A stretch of DNA of 11,414 nt from JBOGWY01 sp050694015 (lineage in GTDB: Bacteria; Actinomycetota; CADDZG01; WHSQ01): positions 1-11,414 of the forward strand of contig JBOGWY010000106.1 in NCBI GenBank assembly GCA_050694015.1. Reading direction: 5' to 3'. Below are positions 5,799-11,414 of the stretch, piece after piece (position 1 is the first letter of the stretch; the number at the start of each line of letters is the position of its first letter). The position numbers were made by a program, and so were the translations under genes. Under the pieces are notes generated by a model that ran no database searches, was not told the origin of the DNA, and worked only from the letters and a program-made list of their open reading frames with translations.

Positions 5799-6617
5799 GT
5801 GAAGAGACTCGGTCTGGTCACGTTCCTCTCCGATTACGGACTCGAAGACGAGTTCGTCGGCGTGTGCCACGGCGTGATGCTCGGGATCGCGCCGGACCTC
5901 AAGATCATCGACCTCCACCACAACATCCTGCGGCAGGACATCCGCCACGGGGCCGTCGTGCTGCGTCAATCGGTGCGTTACCTGCCCGAATCGGTGCATC
6001 TCGCGGTCGTAGATCCGAGCGTCGGCACGAAGCGCCGGGCCGTCGCGATCGAGACCGGGTGGGGCGAGATCTTCGTCGGTCCCGACAACGGCCTCCTGGT
6101 GCCGGCCGCCGAGGAGCGTGGAGGTATCAAACGCGCGTTCGAGCTGACCGACGAGAGTTTCCAGCTCACCCCCGTGTCACGCACGTTCCAAGGACGCGAT
6201 GTGTTCGCGCCCGTCACCGCGCACATCGCCAACGGTGCCGATCCCTCCGCCATGGGGCCGCCGGTCGCACCGGAGGACCTGATCAAGCTCGAGATCCCGG
6301 AGGCATGGATCCACGACGACCACCTGCATGCAGAAGTCCTGCAGGTGGATCGGTTCGGCAATCTGCAGTTGAACTTCAACCGCCCCTATCTGGAAAAGAT
6401 CGATCTCCCCGAGGGTTCGATGCTCGAGGTGCGTGTCGAGGGTCATCGTTTGCGCGTCCCGTTTGGAGCGCGTTTCGCGGACGTCAAAGCGGGTGAGTTC
6501 GTGTTGGTCGAGGACTCTTATAAGTACCTCTCGCTCGCGGTGAACAAGGGTGACGCTGCCGCTAAGTTGCGCGCCCGCGCCGGTTCCACCGCGATCGTCG
6601 GGCCCGTCGCGGGCTGA
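5799..6617 (+). CDS. SAM hydroxide adenosyltransferase (DUF62 family)
   Basis: A 272-residue enzyme that hydrolyses S-adenosylmethionine to adenosine and methionine, related to fluorinase and chlorinase. Visible: LVTFLSDYG (6-14) at the N-terminus with Asp12, VDPSVGT (71-77) with Asp72 and following Arg79/Arg80, PDNG (95-98), the FQGRDVFAP block (130-138) and His142 in TAHIANG, then DRFGN (184-188) in the C-terminal domain. The Asp-Arg-His set is the one proposed for water activation in the hydrolase branch; halogenating members carry different residues and an extra loop, and neither is evident here. Start: GTG 5799 gives MKRLGLVTFLSDYG, the standard N-terminus, and follows a -10 box by 7 nt; upstream ATGs at 5790 and 5553 only add unrelated residues. 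The gene is divergent from whiB. The physiological reason for SAM hydrolysis is unclear family-wide. Confidence 0.9.
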   Translation: MKRLGLVTFLSDYGLEDEFVGVCHGVMLGIAPDLKIIDLHHNILRQDIRHGAVVLRQSVRYLPESVHLAVVDPSVGTKRRAVAIETGWGEIFVGPDNGLLVPAAEERGGIKRAFELTDESFQLTPVSRTFQGRDVFAPVTAHIANGADPSAMGPPVAPEDLIKLEIPEAWIHDDHLHAEVLQVDRFGNLQLNFNRPYLEKIDLPEGSMLEVRVEGHRLRVPFGARFADVKAGEFVLVEDSYKYLSLAVNKGDAAAKLRARAGSTAIVGPVAG

Positions 6618-6650
6618 CAAAACCCCTCCTGTTCGCCTCGGTTCCGACGA

Positions 6651-6656
6651 TAGGGT
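6651..6656 (+). promoter_or_regulatory. Predicted -10 box of the epimerase-acyltransferase operon
   Basis: TAGGGT ends 7 nt before the ATG at 6664, the same arrangement as the other predicted leaderless starts in this window. No Shine-Dalgarno lies between box and ATG, and no strong -35 is seen. The site is 33 nt after the preceding stop codon. Confidence 0.5.
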
Positions 6657-6663
6657 GTGGCGC

Positions 6664-7710
6664 ATGAGGAGGGTTCTGATCACAGGCGTGTCCCGATTCC
6701 TCGGGCTCCGCCTTGCCAAGCAACTCGAGGACGACCCGGCCATCGAGCACGTCGTGGGTGTCGATCTCGAGGAGCCCCGTGTACCCGTGAAGGGCATGGA
6801 GTTCATCCGCGTCGATATCCGCAACCCACTGGTCGCGCGCGTGCTCGAAGCGACCAAGGTCGACACCGTCGTGCACACGAACATCGCGTCGAGCCCGGCA
6901 CGGCTCGGCGGCCGGTCGCAGATGAAAGAGAACAACGTCATCGGCACGATGCAGCTGCTCGCGGCTATCCAGCGCGCGCACCGGGTCGAGAAGGTCGTCA
7001 TGAAGTCGTCGAGCGCGGTCTATGGCTACGGTCTTCGCGAGCCGTCGATCCTGCCCGAGGACCACGCCGCGCGGCAGGTCGATCTGAGCGGATACGGCAA
7101 GGACTGCTGGGAGGCCGAGCAGTACGCGCGCGATTTCGGCCGGCGCCGCCCCGACGTCGAGCTCACGATCCTGCGCACGCAGAACGTGCTCGGCCCGACG
7201 GCGCGCACCAGCCTCGCCCAGTACTTGACGCTCCCGGTGATCCCCACGGCCCTGGGCTTCGATCCGCGGCTGCAGTTCCTCCACGAGGTAGACGCCGTCC
7301 AAGCCCTCTACACGTGCATGACCACGGACGGCATCGGCGGGATCTTCAACATCGCCGGGGACGGCGTCGTCTACCTCTCTAAGGCGATCCGCATGCTCGG
7401 GAAGATCCCCCTGCCACTCGTTCTCCAAGCGGGCCAGTTCGCCGCCGGGGTCGTGCGCCGGATCGGGCTCGTCGATTTCCCGACCGATCAGCTGAACCTC
7501 ATCGTCTACGGGCGGGTCCTGGACACCCAACGCGCCAAGGAGCGCCTTGGCTTCACCCCCCGCTTTTCGAGCGAGGAATGCCTGATCGACTTCCGCGACA
7601 ACCGCGAGGGTGAACTGAGTTACCCCGCGGTCGAGCGACCTGCGTGGGAACGCGAACTCTTCGAATATCTGAGGGGCCGTCAAGCATCGGAACGGGAGAA
7701 GGTGCGATGA
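6664..7710 (+). CDS. Extended-SDR NAD-dependent epimerase-like protein (Rv0501/GalE2 type)
   Basis: A 348-residue extended SDR. The N-terminus RVLITGVSRFLG (3-14) is the NAD(P)-binding strand and loop, with Arg11 where a second glycine is usual. VVHTNIASS (69-77), KSSSAVYG (114-121), RTQNVLGP (171-178) and FNIAGDG (228-234) follow the family pattern. The usual YxxxK pair is not present: the equivalent segment is SGYGKDCW (142-149), Tyr144 and Lys146 being only two apart. The Rv0501 group, as I recall it, shares this deviation, so it may not be a classical epimerase. No membrane helix is clear, although LPLVLQAGQFAAGVV (250-264) is hydrophobic. ATG 6664 is preferred over ATG 6550, which lies inside the upstream gene. 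It overlaps the acyltransferase by ATGA, so the two are translationally coupled. True substrate unknown. Confidence 0.85.
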   Translation: MRRVLITGVSRFLGLRLAKQLEDDPAIEHVVGVDLEEPRVPVKGMEFIRVDIRNPLVARVLEATKVDTVVHTNIASSPARLGGRSQMKENNVIGTMQLLAAIQRAHRVEKVVMKSSSAVYGYGLREPSILPEDHAARQVDLSGYGKDCWEAEQYARDFGRRRPDVELTILRTQNVLGPTARTSLAQYLTLPVIPTALGFDPRLQFLHEVDAVQALYTCMTTDGIGGIFNIAGDGVVYLSKAIRMLGKIPLPLVLQAGQFAAGVVRRIGLVDFPTDQLNLIVYGRVLDTQRAKERLGFTPRFSSEECLIDFRDNREGELSYPAVERPAWERELFEYLRGRQASEREKVR

Positions 7711-8756
7711 GCGACGCCGAGATAATCCGGATCGACGCGCGCAGCCGACAGCGAGCGGACCTGCTCCCGCGGTCGCGCACGCGGTGCCGCGCCACGACTG
7801 CATCGGGGCGTCCGTGTCGCAACTACGCGGTCAACGGGGGCGAGTACTGCAACGTCCACGCCCCGCAGTCGGAGGCGCGGGACCGTCACCCGGCCTCGCG
7901 GCCCGAACCGACACCGCTCCTGACGAAAGGCGAGGAGTCCCACGAGGAGAACTTCTTTCGCCGCCGGATCAGCGGTGACTACCCGGTCGACGATTTCGGC
8001 TACGACCGACAGCTCTCGCGCGAGGTGCTGTTACCGCTCGTGCGTCCGATCTACGAGAACTACTTCCGGGTCAAGACGCTCGGGATCGACCGCATCCCGG
8101 ACACCGGTCCGGCCCTGTTGATCGCCAACCATTCGGGCACCGTAGCCATCGACGCGGTGATGGTGCAGTACGCGGTCGCCACCGAGCATCCGCAACAGCG
8201 CATCGTGCGCAACGTCGCCGCCGACCTCGTGTTCTCGATGCCCGTCGTGGGTCACATCGCGCGCAAGGGAGGCAACGCGGTCGCCGCCGACGAGGACGCG
8301 ACCGAGCTGTTGCGGCGCGGGGAGCTCGTCGGTGTGTACCCCGAGGGTTACAAGGGTGTCGGTAAGGGCTGGAAGGAGCGCTACAAGCTCCAGCGGTTCG
8401 GCCGCGGCGGGTTCATGGAGATCGCGCTGCGCAACCGGGTGCCGATCATCCCGGTCGCGATCGTCGGGGCCGAAGAGGCGTACCCGATGATCGCCGACGC
8501 GAAGTTCATCGCGCGCACGTTCGGCTTCCCGTACTTCCCGATCACGCCGACGTTCCCGTTGCTCGGCCCCCTCGGATTGATCCCGCTCCCGTCGAAGTGG
8601 GTGATCGAGTTCGGCGAGCCGATCCCGATGGACGACTATCCCGACGACGCGGCCGAGGACGCGATGCTGGTGTTCGATCTCGCCGACCGCGTCCGGGACA
8701 CGATCCAGCAGATGCTCTACCGGAATCTCTCGCGCCGTAAGGGAGTGTTCTTCTAG
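7707..8756 (+). CDS. PlsC-like lysophospholipid acyltransferase with N-terminal Cys/His motif
   Basis: A 349-residue protein. Residues 27-51 carry Cys27, Cys37, Cys48 and His51 in a C-x9-C-x10-C-x2-H array with the text RCRATTASGRPCRNYA, like the small DUF5763-type putative zinc motif found in many phage and bacterial proteins. A polar linker (52-95) leads to the acyltransferase domain (about 105-345): NHSGTVAID (141-149; His142, Asp149, the H-x6-D variant of the MGAT-like branch instead of H-x4-D), the VGVYPEG block (208-214) and PIIPVAIVG (246-254). It should acylate a lysophospholipid or similar acceptor at the inner membrane face. ATG 7707 overlaps the epimerase stop (ATGA) and has GGGAGAAGG at 7694-7702. 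Rv0502 is the mycobacterial counterpart by position. I do not know whether its N-terminus carries the Cys motif. Confidence 0.87.
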   Translation: MSDAEIIRIDARSRQRADLLPRSRTRCRATTASGRPCRNYAVNGGEYCNVHAPQSEARDRHPASRPEPTPLLTKGEESHEENFFRRRISGDYPVDDFGYDRQLSREVLLPLVRPIYENYFRVKTLGIDRIPDTGPALLIANHSGTVAIDAVMVQYAVATEHPQQRIVRNVAADLVFSMPVVGHIARKGGNAVAADEDATELLRRGELVGVYPEGYKGVGKGWKERYKLQRFGRGGFMEIALRNRVPIIPVAIVGAEEAYPMIADAKFIARTFGFPYFPITPTFPLLGPLGLIPLPSKWVIEFGEPIPMDDYPDDAAEDAMLVFDLADRVRDTIQQMLYRNLSRRKGVFF

Positions 8757-8855
8757 TTGCGACGCAACACCCTGTACGCGCTGATCTTCCTGCTGGTTGC
8801 GATAACGATCGCCGGGGCCTTAGGCACCATGCAGATCTGGCGAGGCGGCTTCTAG
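8757..8855 (+). CDS. Likely 32-residue single-helix membrane microprotein
   Basis: Directly after the acyltransferase TAG, a TTG opens a 32-codon frame: MRRNTLYALIF, a hydrophobic run at residues 6-24, then QIWRGGF and TAG. The positive N-terminus (RR) and one helix predict a cytoplasmic-in anchor. Third codon positions are G or C in about 26 of 32 codons, as in the surrounding genes, which is the main evidence for coding; the sequence after its stop drops sharply in GC. GGGAG at 8741-8745 lies 11 nt before the TTG. It is in frame with the acyltransferase, so stop readthrough would add a C-terminal anchor instead. Family not recognised. Confidence 0.6.
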   Translation: MRRNTLYALIFLLVAITIAGALGTMQIWRGGF

Positions 8856-8882
8856 CCTTTCTCTTCGCGTTTCTTGCGAATC

Positions 8883-8907
8883 AGAGCGGAAAATCTGGAA
8901 AAGGTCG
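8883..8907. repeat. Imperfect direct repeat, left copy flanking the VOC gene
   Basis: This 25-nt segment matches 9377-9401 at 20 of 25 positions without gaps (shared AGAGCG start, ATCT centre, AAGGTCG end). A TTCGCG core lies upstream of both copies (8864 and 9368), at different distances (19 and 9 nt). The left copy ends 3 nt before the VOC stop codon. Confidence 0.5.
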
Positions 8908-8909
8908 AG

Positions 8910-9344
8910 CTAAGACTGCTCGTCTGAGTCGTAGACGTACTCGATCTTGAGGCGGTCGGGTCCTTCGAAGTAGAGCGCGTACGGAATTCGCTCGGGATCG
9001 GGGCTGTCATAAAGCGGCCGGATGCCACGCGCCGTCAGTGTCTCTCTCATCTGGTCAACGCGTTCTCTCGTGGCTGCGTGGAACGCTAGATGGTTGAGGC
9101 CAGGCCCGCGCCGGTGAAACACCCGGCCGCGATGGCGCTCGTCAACGGCGGCGACGACGATGTAGGTCGGTCCTAGCTTCCAGCTTCGGCCCTGGTCCCA
9201 CTCTTGGTACACCTTGTACCCGAGTCGTTCGAGGAACCACGAGTAGAAGTTGACCGCAACATCTAGGTTAGACACGTTGATCTCGACGTGACTGACGTGA
9301 CTGAGGGCTCCCTCTCGGGGACTCGTGATTGCCTCCTCATCCAA
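8910..9344 (-). CDS. VOC superfamily (glyoxalase-fold) protein
   Basis: A 144-residue single-module VOC protein. SHVEINVSNLDVAVNFYSWFLERLGY (about 18-43) is the first beta-alpha-beta unit; LNHLAFHA (83-90) and the C-terminal YALYFEGPDRLKIEYVY (122-138) form the second, with His20, His85 and Glu134 the likely metal ligands. Substrate classes in this superfamily range from glyoxalase and fosfomycin resistance to ring-cleaving dioxygenases, and none can be chosen here. The start is doubtful: TTG 9344 is the only start codon ahead of the first strand, and the GGAGGA at 9345-9350 touches it. GC is about 60 percent, clearly under the neighbours. The gene stands between convergent and tandem neighbours and is bracketed by imperfect direct repeats, so recent acquisition is plausible. 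Confidence 0.8.
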   Translation of the reverse strand: MDEEAITSPREGALSHVSHVEINVSNLDVAVNFYSWFLERLGYKVYQEWDQGRSWKLGPTYIVVAAVDERHRGRVFHRRGPGLNHLAFHAATRERVDQMRETLTARGIRPLYDSPDPERIPYALYFEGPDRLKIEYVYDSDEQS

Positions 9345-9351
9345 TCCTCCG

Positions 9352-9400
9352 GATCTTCTGTAGCTAGTTCGCGCTGAGAGCGAAATATCTACAGAAGGTC
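9352..9400. repeat. Large inverted repeat upstream of the VOC gene
   Basis: The 12-nt arms at 9352-9363 and 9389-9400 pair with a single G-U, continue through a 2-bp step between two mismatches, and end in TTCGC/GCGAA (9368-9372 with 9380-9384) around a 7-nt loop. It lies 64 nt past the zinc-ribbon stop and 7 nt before the VOC start on the minus strand. No T-tract follows. It could terminate the sulphur operon, control VOC translation by sitting over its ribosome site, or mark a recombination site. Confidence 0.6.
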
Positions 9401-9401
9401 G
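9377..9401. repeat. Imperfect direct repeat, right copy flanking the VOC gene
   Basis: This is the partner of 8883-8907 (20 of 25 identical, same orientation). It forms the right arm of the inverted repeat 9352-9400. The unit between the two copies, about 8908-9401, contains exactly the VOC gene and one repeat copy. Confidence 0.5.
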
Positions 9402-9464
9402 GTCGATTCTCGTTCCTTTGTTGATACACCGCGGTCATAGAGCGAGAAACCACACAGAGAATGG

Positions 9465-9617
9465 CTACTCGGCCGTCTCCGGCTCGCCGAGGCCTAGGAA
9501 CTTCAGCGTGAAGCGCCGGTCGCACGAGTTGCAGTAGTAGCTCCCCGGCTCCCCGAACGGCTCGAGTTCCTCTTCACCGCAGTAGGGACACTGGAAGGGG
9601 GCCGCGCGCATGCTCAT
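9465..9617 (-). CDS. Small zinc-ribbon protein coupled to cysH
   Basis: A 50-residue protein with two CxxC pairs, Cys10/Cys13 (QCPYCGEEE) and Cys29/Cys32 (YYCNSCDRRF), 15 residues apart, which is a classical zinc ribbon. The rest is acidic and short, with no room for another domain. The ATG at 9617 overlaps the cysH TGA as ATGA, so it is translated by coupling; a second ATG two codons on (9611) is possible but lies outside the overlap. The position, last in the sulphite reductase-cysH operon, points to a role in sulphate assimilation, for example an accessory or electron-transfer partner, but no function is known to me. The frame continues upstream only as a shadow of cysH. Confidence 0.8.
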   Translation of the reverse strand: MSMRAAPFQCPYCGEEELEPFGEPGSYYCNSCDRRFTLKFLGLGEPETAE

Positions 9618-10357
9618 TCTTCGGCTTCGGATTGCTTCGGCCCGCCGGGCTTTCCGAACAGGTGGATCCCACACTCCGTCTTCGAGTTTCCGTCCCACCG
9701 GCCGGCACGCTCGTCTTCGCCGTCCGCGATCGCACGAGTGCACGGGTAGCAACCGATCGACGCGAACCCGCGCTCCAGCAGGGGATTCGTGGGGATGCCG
9801 TGCATCACGAGGTATCTCTGCACGTCGGCCTTCGTCCAGTGCGCGAGCGGGTGGATCTTCAGCACCTCGTTGCCTGATGCCAGCATCTGCGCTTCGACCA
9901 TCGGGGTCTCCGAACGCAAGGGTGACTGATCGCGTCGGAGGCCCGAGATCCACCCATCGTAGTTCTCGAGCGCACGTTGGAGCGGGAGGACCTTGTTGAT
10001 CTCGCAGCACCGGCTCGGGTCACGCCGGAACAGTTCCTCGCCGTAGAGCTCGTTCTGGCGCGCGACGGAACCGTGCTCGCCGCGCAGCTCGACGAGGTTC
10101 AGATCGAACAGCTTCGTGATCTCGTCCTTGAACGCGAGCGTTTCGTCGAAGTGGAAGCCGGTATCGAGGAACAACACCGGGAGATCGGGCCGGATCGCGC
10201 GCAGCATATGCAGGATCACGAGCCCCGAGCCCTGGAACGACGTCGCCACCGCGAGGCGGTCGATCGTCGTGGCGGCCCACCACAGGATCTCCTGCGGCGG
10301 CGCGACCTCGAGGTCCGAGTAGTGGATCTCCGGAGAGACGAATGCTCGATCGCTCAT
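9614..10357 (-). CDS. cysH: CysH, phosphoadenylyl/adenylyl-sulphate reductase, iron-sulphur type
   Basis: A 247-residue reductase of assimilatory sulphate reduction. The PP-loop-type nucleotide site is TSFQGSG (39-45), followed by FLDTGFHF (63-70). The Cys pair Cys117-Cys118 and the pair Cys203/Cys206 (GCYPC) are the four ligands of the [4Fe-4S] cluster that marks APS-using reductases; PAPS-only enzymes lack them. The catalytic C-terminal cysteine is in KTECGIH (226-232; Cys229). The product is sulphite, passed to the sulphite reductase encoded just upstream. Electrons come from thioredoxin in this class. ATG 10357 is chosen because it follows the sulphite reductase stop by 5 nt and gives the normal length; the frame continues upstream but only as a shadow of that gene. 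No strong ribosome site, so coupled translation is likely. Confidence 0.94.
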   Translation of the reverse strand: MSDRAFVSPEIHYSDLEVAPPQEILWWAATTIDRLAVATSFQGSGLVILHMLRAIRPDLPVLFLDTGFHFDETLAFKDEITKLFDLNLVELRGEHGSVARQNELYGEELFRRDPSRCCEINKVLPLQRALENYDGWISGLRRDQSPLRSETPMVEAQMLASGNEVLKIHPLAHWTKADVQRYLVMHGIPTNPLLERGFASIGCYPCTRAIADGEDERAGRWDGNSKTECGIHLFGKPGGPKQSEAEE

Positions 10358-10362
10358 GGTCG

Positions 10363-11414
10363 TCAGGCGGAGATGCGGGGCTCGGCGATGATCGCGGGGG
10401 CCGGCGGCAGGCCGTCGAAGGCGGGCTTGCGCGAGAACTCGTGCAGCTCGGCGTCCGACAGCCGGTTCACGTACCGGGCGAAGCTCTCGCCGTCGGTGCG
10501 CATCTTTCGATAGCGGCGGATCAAGGTCTCTACGTAAGGACCGAGCTCGTTGGCGAGCACCTTCACGCCCTTCGCCTTGCGCCCGAACGCCCGCCCGTCG
10601 CCGAGGTGTCCGCCGAGATGCACGAGGAAGGCCTCGACCTTGCGCTTCTGCTCCACCTGGTTGCCGTCGTTGTCGAGCACCCACGTCTTGTCGGTGACGA
10701 TGCAGCCCATCAGCCCGATGTCGGCGGTCTGGTAGCGGGCGCACGAGTTGGGGCAGCCGTTGAGGTTGATGCGCACCTCGTCGGAGGAACCGGGCAGAGC
10801 CTTCTCGAGATGGCGGTAGACCTCGGTCGCGCGGCCCTTCGTCTCGACGATCGCGAGTTTGCAGAACTCGATCCCGGTGCAGGCCATCGTGCCGCGTCGC
10901 CAGTTACTCGCTTCGACCGGCAGATTGAGCGTGTCGAGCTCTTCGCACAGCGCGTCGATCGACGCGTCGGGCACGTCCAGGATCAGCATCTTCTGTTGGG
11001 TCGTGGTGCGCACGCGGCCCTGCCCGTACTTGCGCGCCAGTCGCGCCACCGCACGAAGCTGATGACCGTGGATCCGTCCCGCGGCGGCCGCGAAGCCGAC
11101 GTAGTTCGCGCCGTCCTTCTGTTTGCCGATACCGACGTGCTCGCGGTGAACCCCGTTCGGGAAGCCGGGTGGGTCGAGATCGCCGAGCGCGAACCCGATC
11201 TCCTTCTCGAGGACCTCGCGGAACTTCATCGGCCCCCAGTCCTGCACGAGGAACTTCATGCGAGCATGGTTACGCGCGCGTCGGTAGCCCCAGTCCCGGA
11301 ACACGGTTGTGATGCCGAGGATCACCGGCACGACTTCTTCGGGGCGCACGAACGCGTTGAGACGCTTGCCGAACATCGGCGACGTGCTGAGGCCCCCGCC
11401 GACCCACAGATCGA
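10363..11414 (-). CDS. Ferredoxin-dependent sulphite reductase, N-terminal part beyond the window
   Basis: The last 349 residues of a sirohaem / [4Fe-4S] reductase are visible; the family is about 550-570 residues. The frame is open to the right edge, beginning DLWVGGGLSTSP, a conserved stretch of the first reductase half, so ATG 11376 is internal. Cluster ligands in C-x5-C (MACTGIEFC, Cys codons near 10880 and 10862) and C-x3-C (NGCPNSC, near 10754 and 10742) are all present. This is the SirA type (Rv2391) that reduces sulphite to sulphide with six electrons from ferredoxin. Nitrite reductases share the motifs, but pairing with cysH 5 nt downstream argues strongly for sulphite. It heads the visible part of an operon with cysH and the zinc ribbon. 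Confidence 0.93.
   Translation of the reverse strand, partial: DLWVGGGLSTSPMFGKRLNAFVRPEEVVPVILGITTVFRDWGYRRARNHARMKFLVQDWGPMKFREVLEKEIGFALGDLDPPGFPNGVHREHVGIGKQKDGANYVGFAAAAGRIHGHQLRAVARLARKYGQGRVRTTTQQKMLILDVPDASIDALCEELDTLNLPVEASNWRRGTMACTGIEFCKLAIVETKGRATEVYRHLEKALPGSSDEVRINLNGCPNSCARYQTADIGLMGCIVTDKTWVLDNDGNQVEQKRKVEAFLVHLGGHLGDGRAFGRKAKGVKVLANELGPYVETLIRRYRKMRTDGESFARYVNRLSDAELHEFSRKPAFDGLPPAPAIIAEPRISA

Noticed and set aside
5682..5999. N-terminal extension of whiB
   Set aside because: The added residues overlap the divergent SAM hydroxide adenosyltransferase and the whiB promoter; TTG 5681 has a good ribosome site.
6562..7803. 413-codon open frame on the minus strand
   Set aside because: Antisense shadow of the epimerase and acyltransferase; no recognisable domain.
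8864..8880. TTCGC/GCGAA hairpin as terminator between the microprotein and VOC genes
   Set aside because: Only 5 bp with a 7-nt loop and no T-tract; kept only as part of the repeat comparison.
9401..9464. Integron attC site or a third repeat copy near 9439-9464
   Set aside because: GTTGATA at 9420 does not fit the GTTRRRY core, and the AGAGCGA similarity at 9439 fades after 7 bases.
10358..10744. N-terminal extension of CysH
   Set aside because: Out-of-frame shadow of the sulphite reductase gene; the CysH fold starts at ATG 10357.
1..11414. CRISPR array, transposon, prophage, toxin-antitoxin or defence cluster
   Set aside because: No regularly spaced repeats, transposase or integrase motifs, tRNA-like structures or paired toxin-antitoxin genes were seen on either strand.

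Overview
The window looks like a piece of chromosome from a high-GC member of the Actinomycetota. The clade markers are direct: a WhiB-type iron-sulphur regulator, a BldC-like single-domain HTH protein, the 33-residue basic ribosomal protein bS22, a MarP-like CvpA-protease fusion, and several start codons sitting 6-9 nt behind a TAnnnT -10 box with no Shine-Dalgarno, as in leaderless actinobacterial transcripts. The order BldC-like, bS22, NAD-epimerase, acyltransferase matches the mycobacterial Rv0500A-Rv0500B-Rv0501-Rv0502 block as I remember it. Here that block is interrupted by a Clp1-type polynucleotide kinase, a convergent whiB and a SAM hydroxide adenosyltransferase. I cannot name a genus.

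Layout: (1) 1-2355, + strand: the 3' part of an acuC-like deacetylase, a small four-helix membrane protein and a MarP-like periplasmic serine protease, closed by a strong hairpin at 2385-2433. (2) 2441-3205, - strand: a FabG-like SDR, divergent from (3) 3249-4287, + strand: a protein of a family annotated as phosphatase, then the BldC-like regulator, ending in a good intrinsic terminator with a T-tract. (4) 4388-5402, + strand: the Clp1-like kinase and bS22, probably co-transcribed. (5) 5409-5681, - strand: whiB, tail to tail with bS22 with 6 nt between stops. (6) 5799-8855, + strand: SAM hydroxide adenosyltransferase, then an epimerase/acyltransferase pair joined by an ATGA overlap, then a likely 32-residue membrane microprotein. 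(7) 8910-9344, - strand: a VOC/glyoxalase-fold gene of lower GC bracketed by imperfect direct repeats. (8) 9465-11414, - strand: a sulphur assimilation operon of ferredoxin-sulphite reductase (cut by the window edge), CysH of the iron-sulphur (APS reductase) type, and a 50-residue zinc ribbon.

Most of the window is housekeeping and regulatory in character. I found no CRISPR array, transposase, phage gene, defence island, tRNA or rRNA. The points most worth a second look are the repeat-bracketed VOC gene, the Clp1-like RNA kinase beside a ribosomal protein gene, the Cys/His motif fused to the acyltransferase, the unannotated-looking microprotein directly behind the acyltransferase stop, and the small zinc ribbon translationally coupled to cysH.
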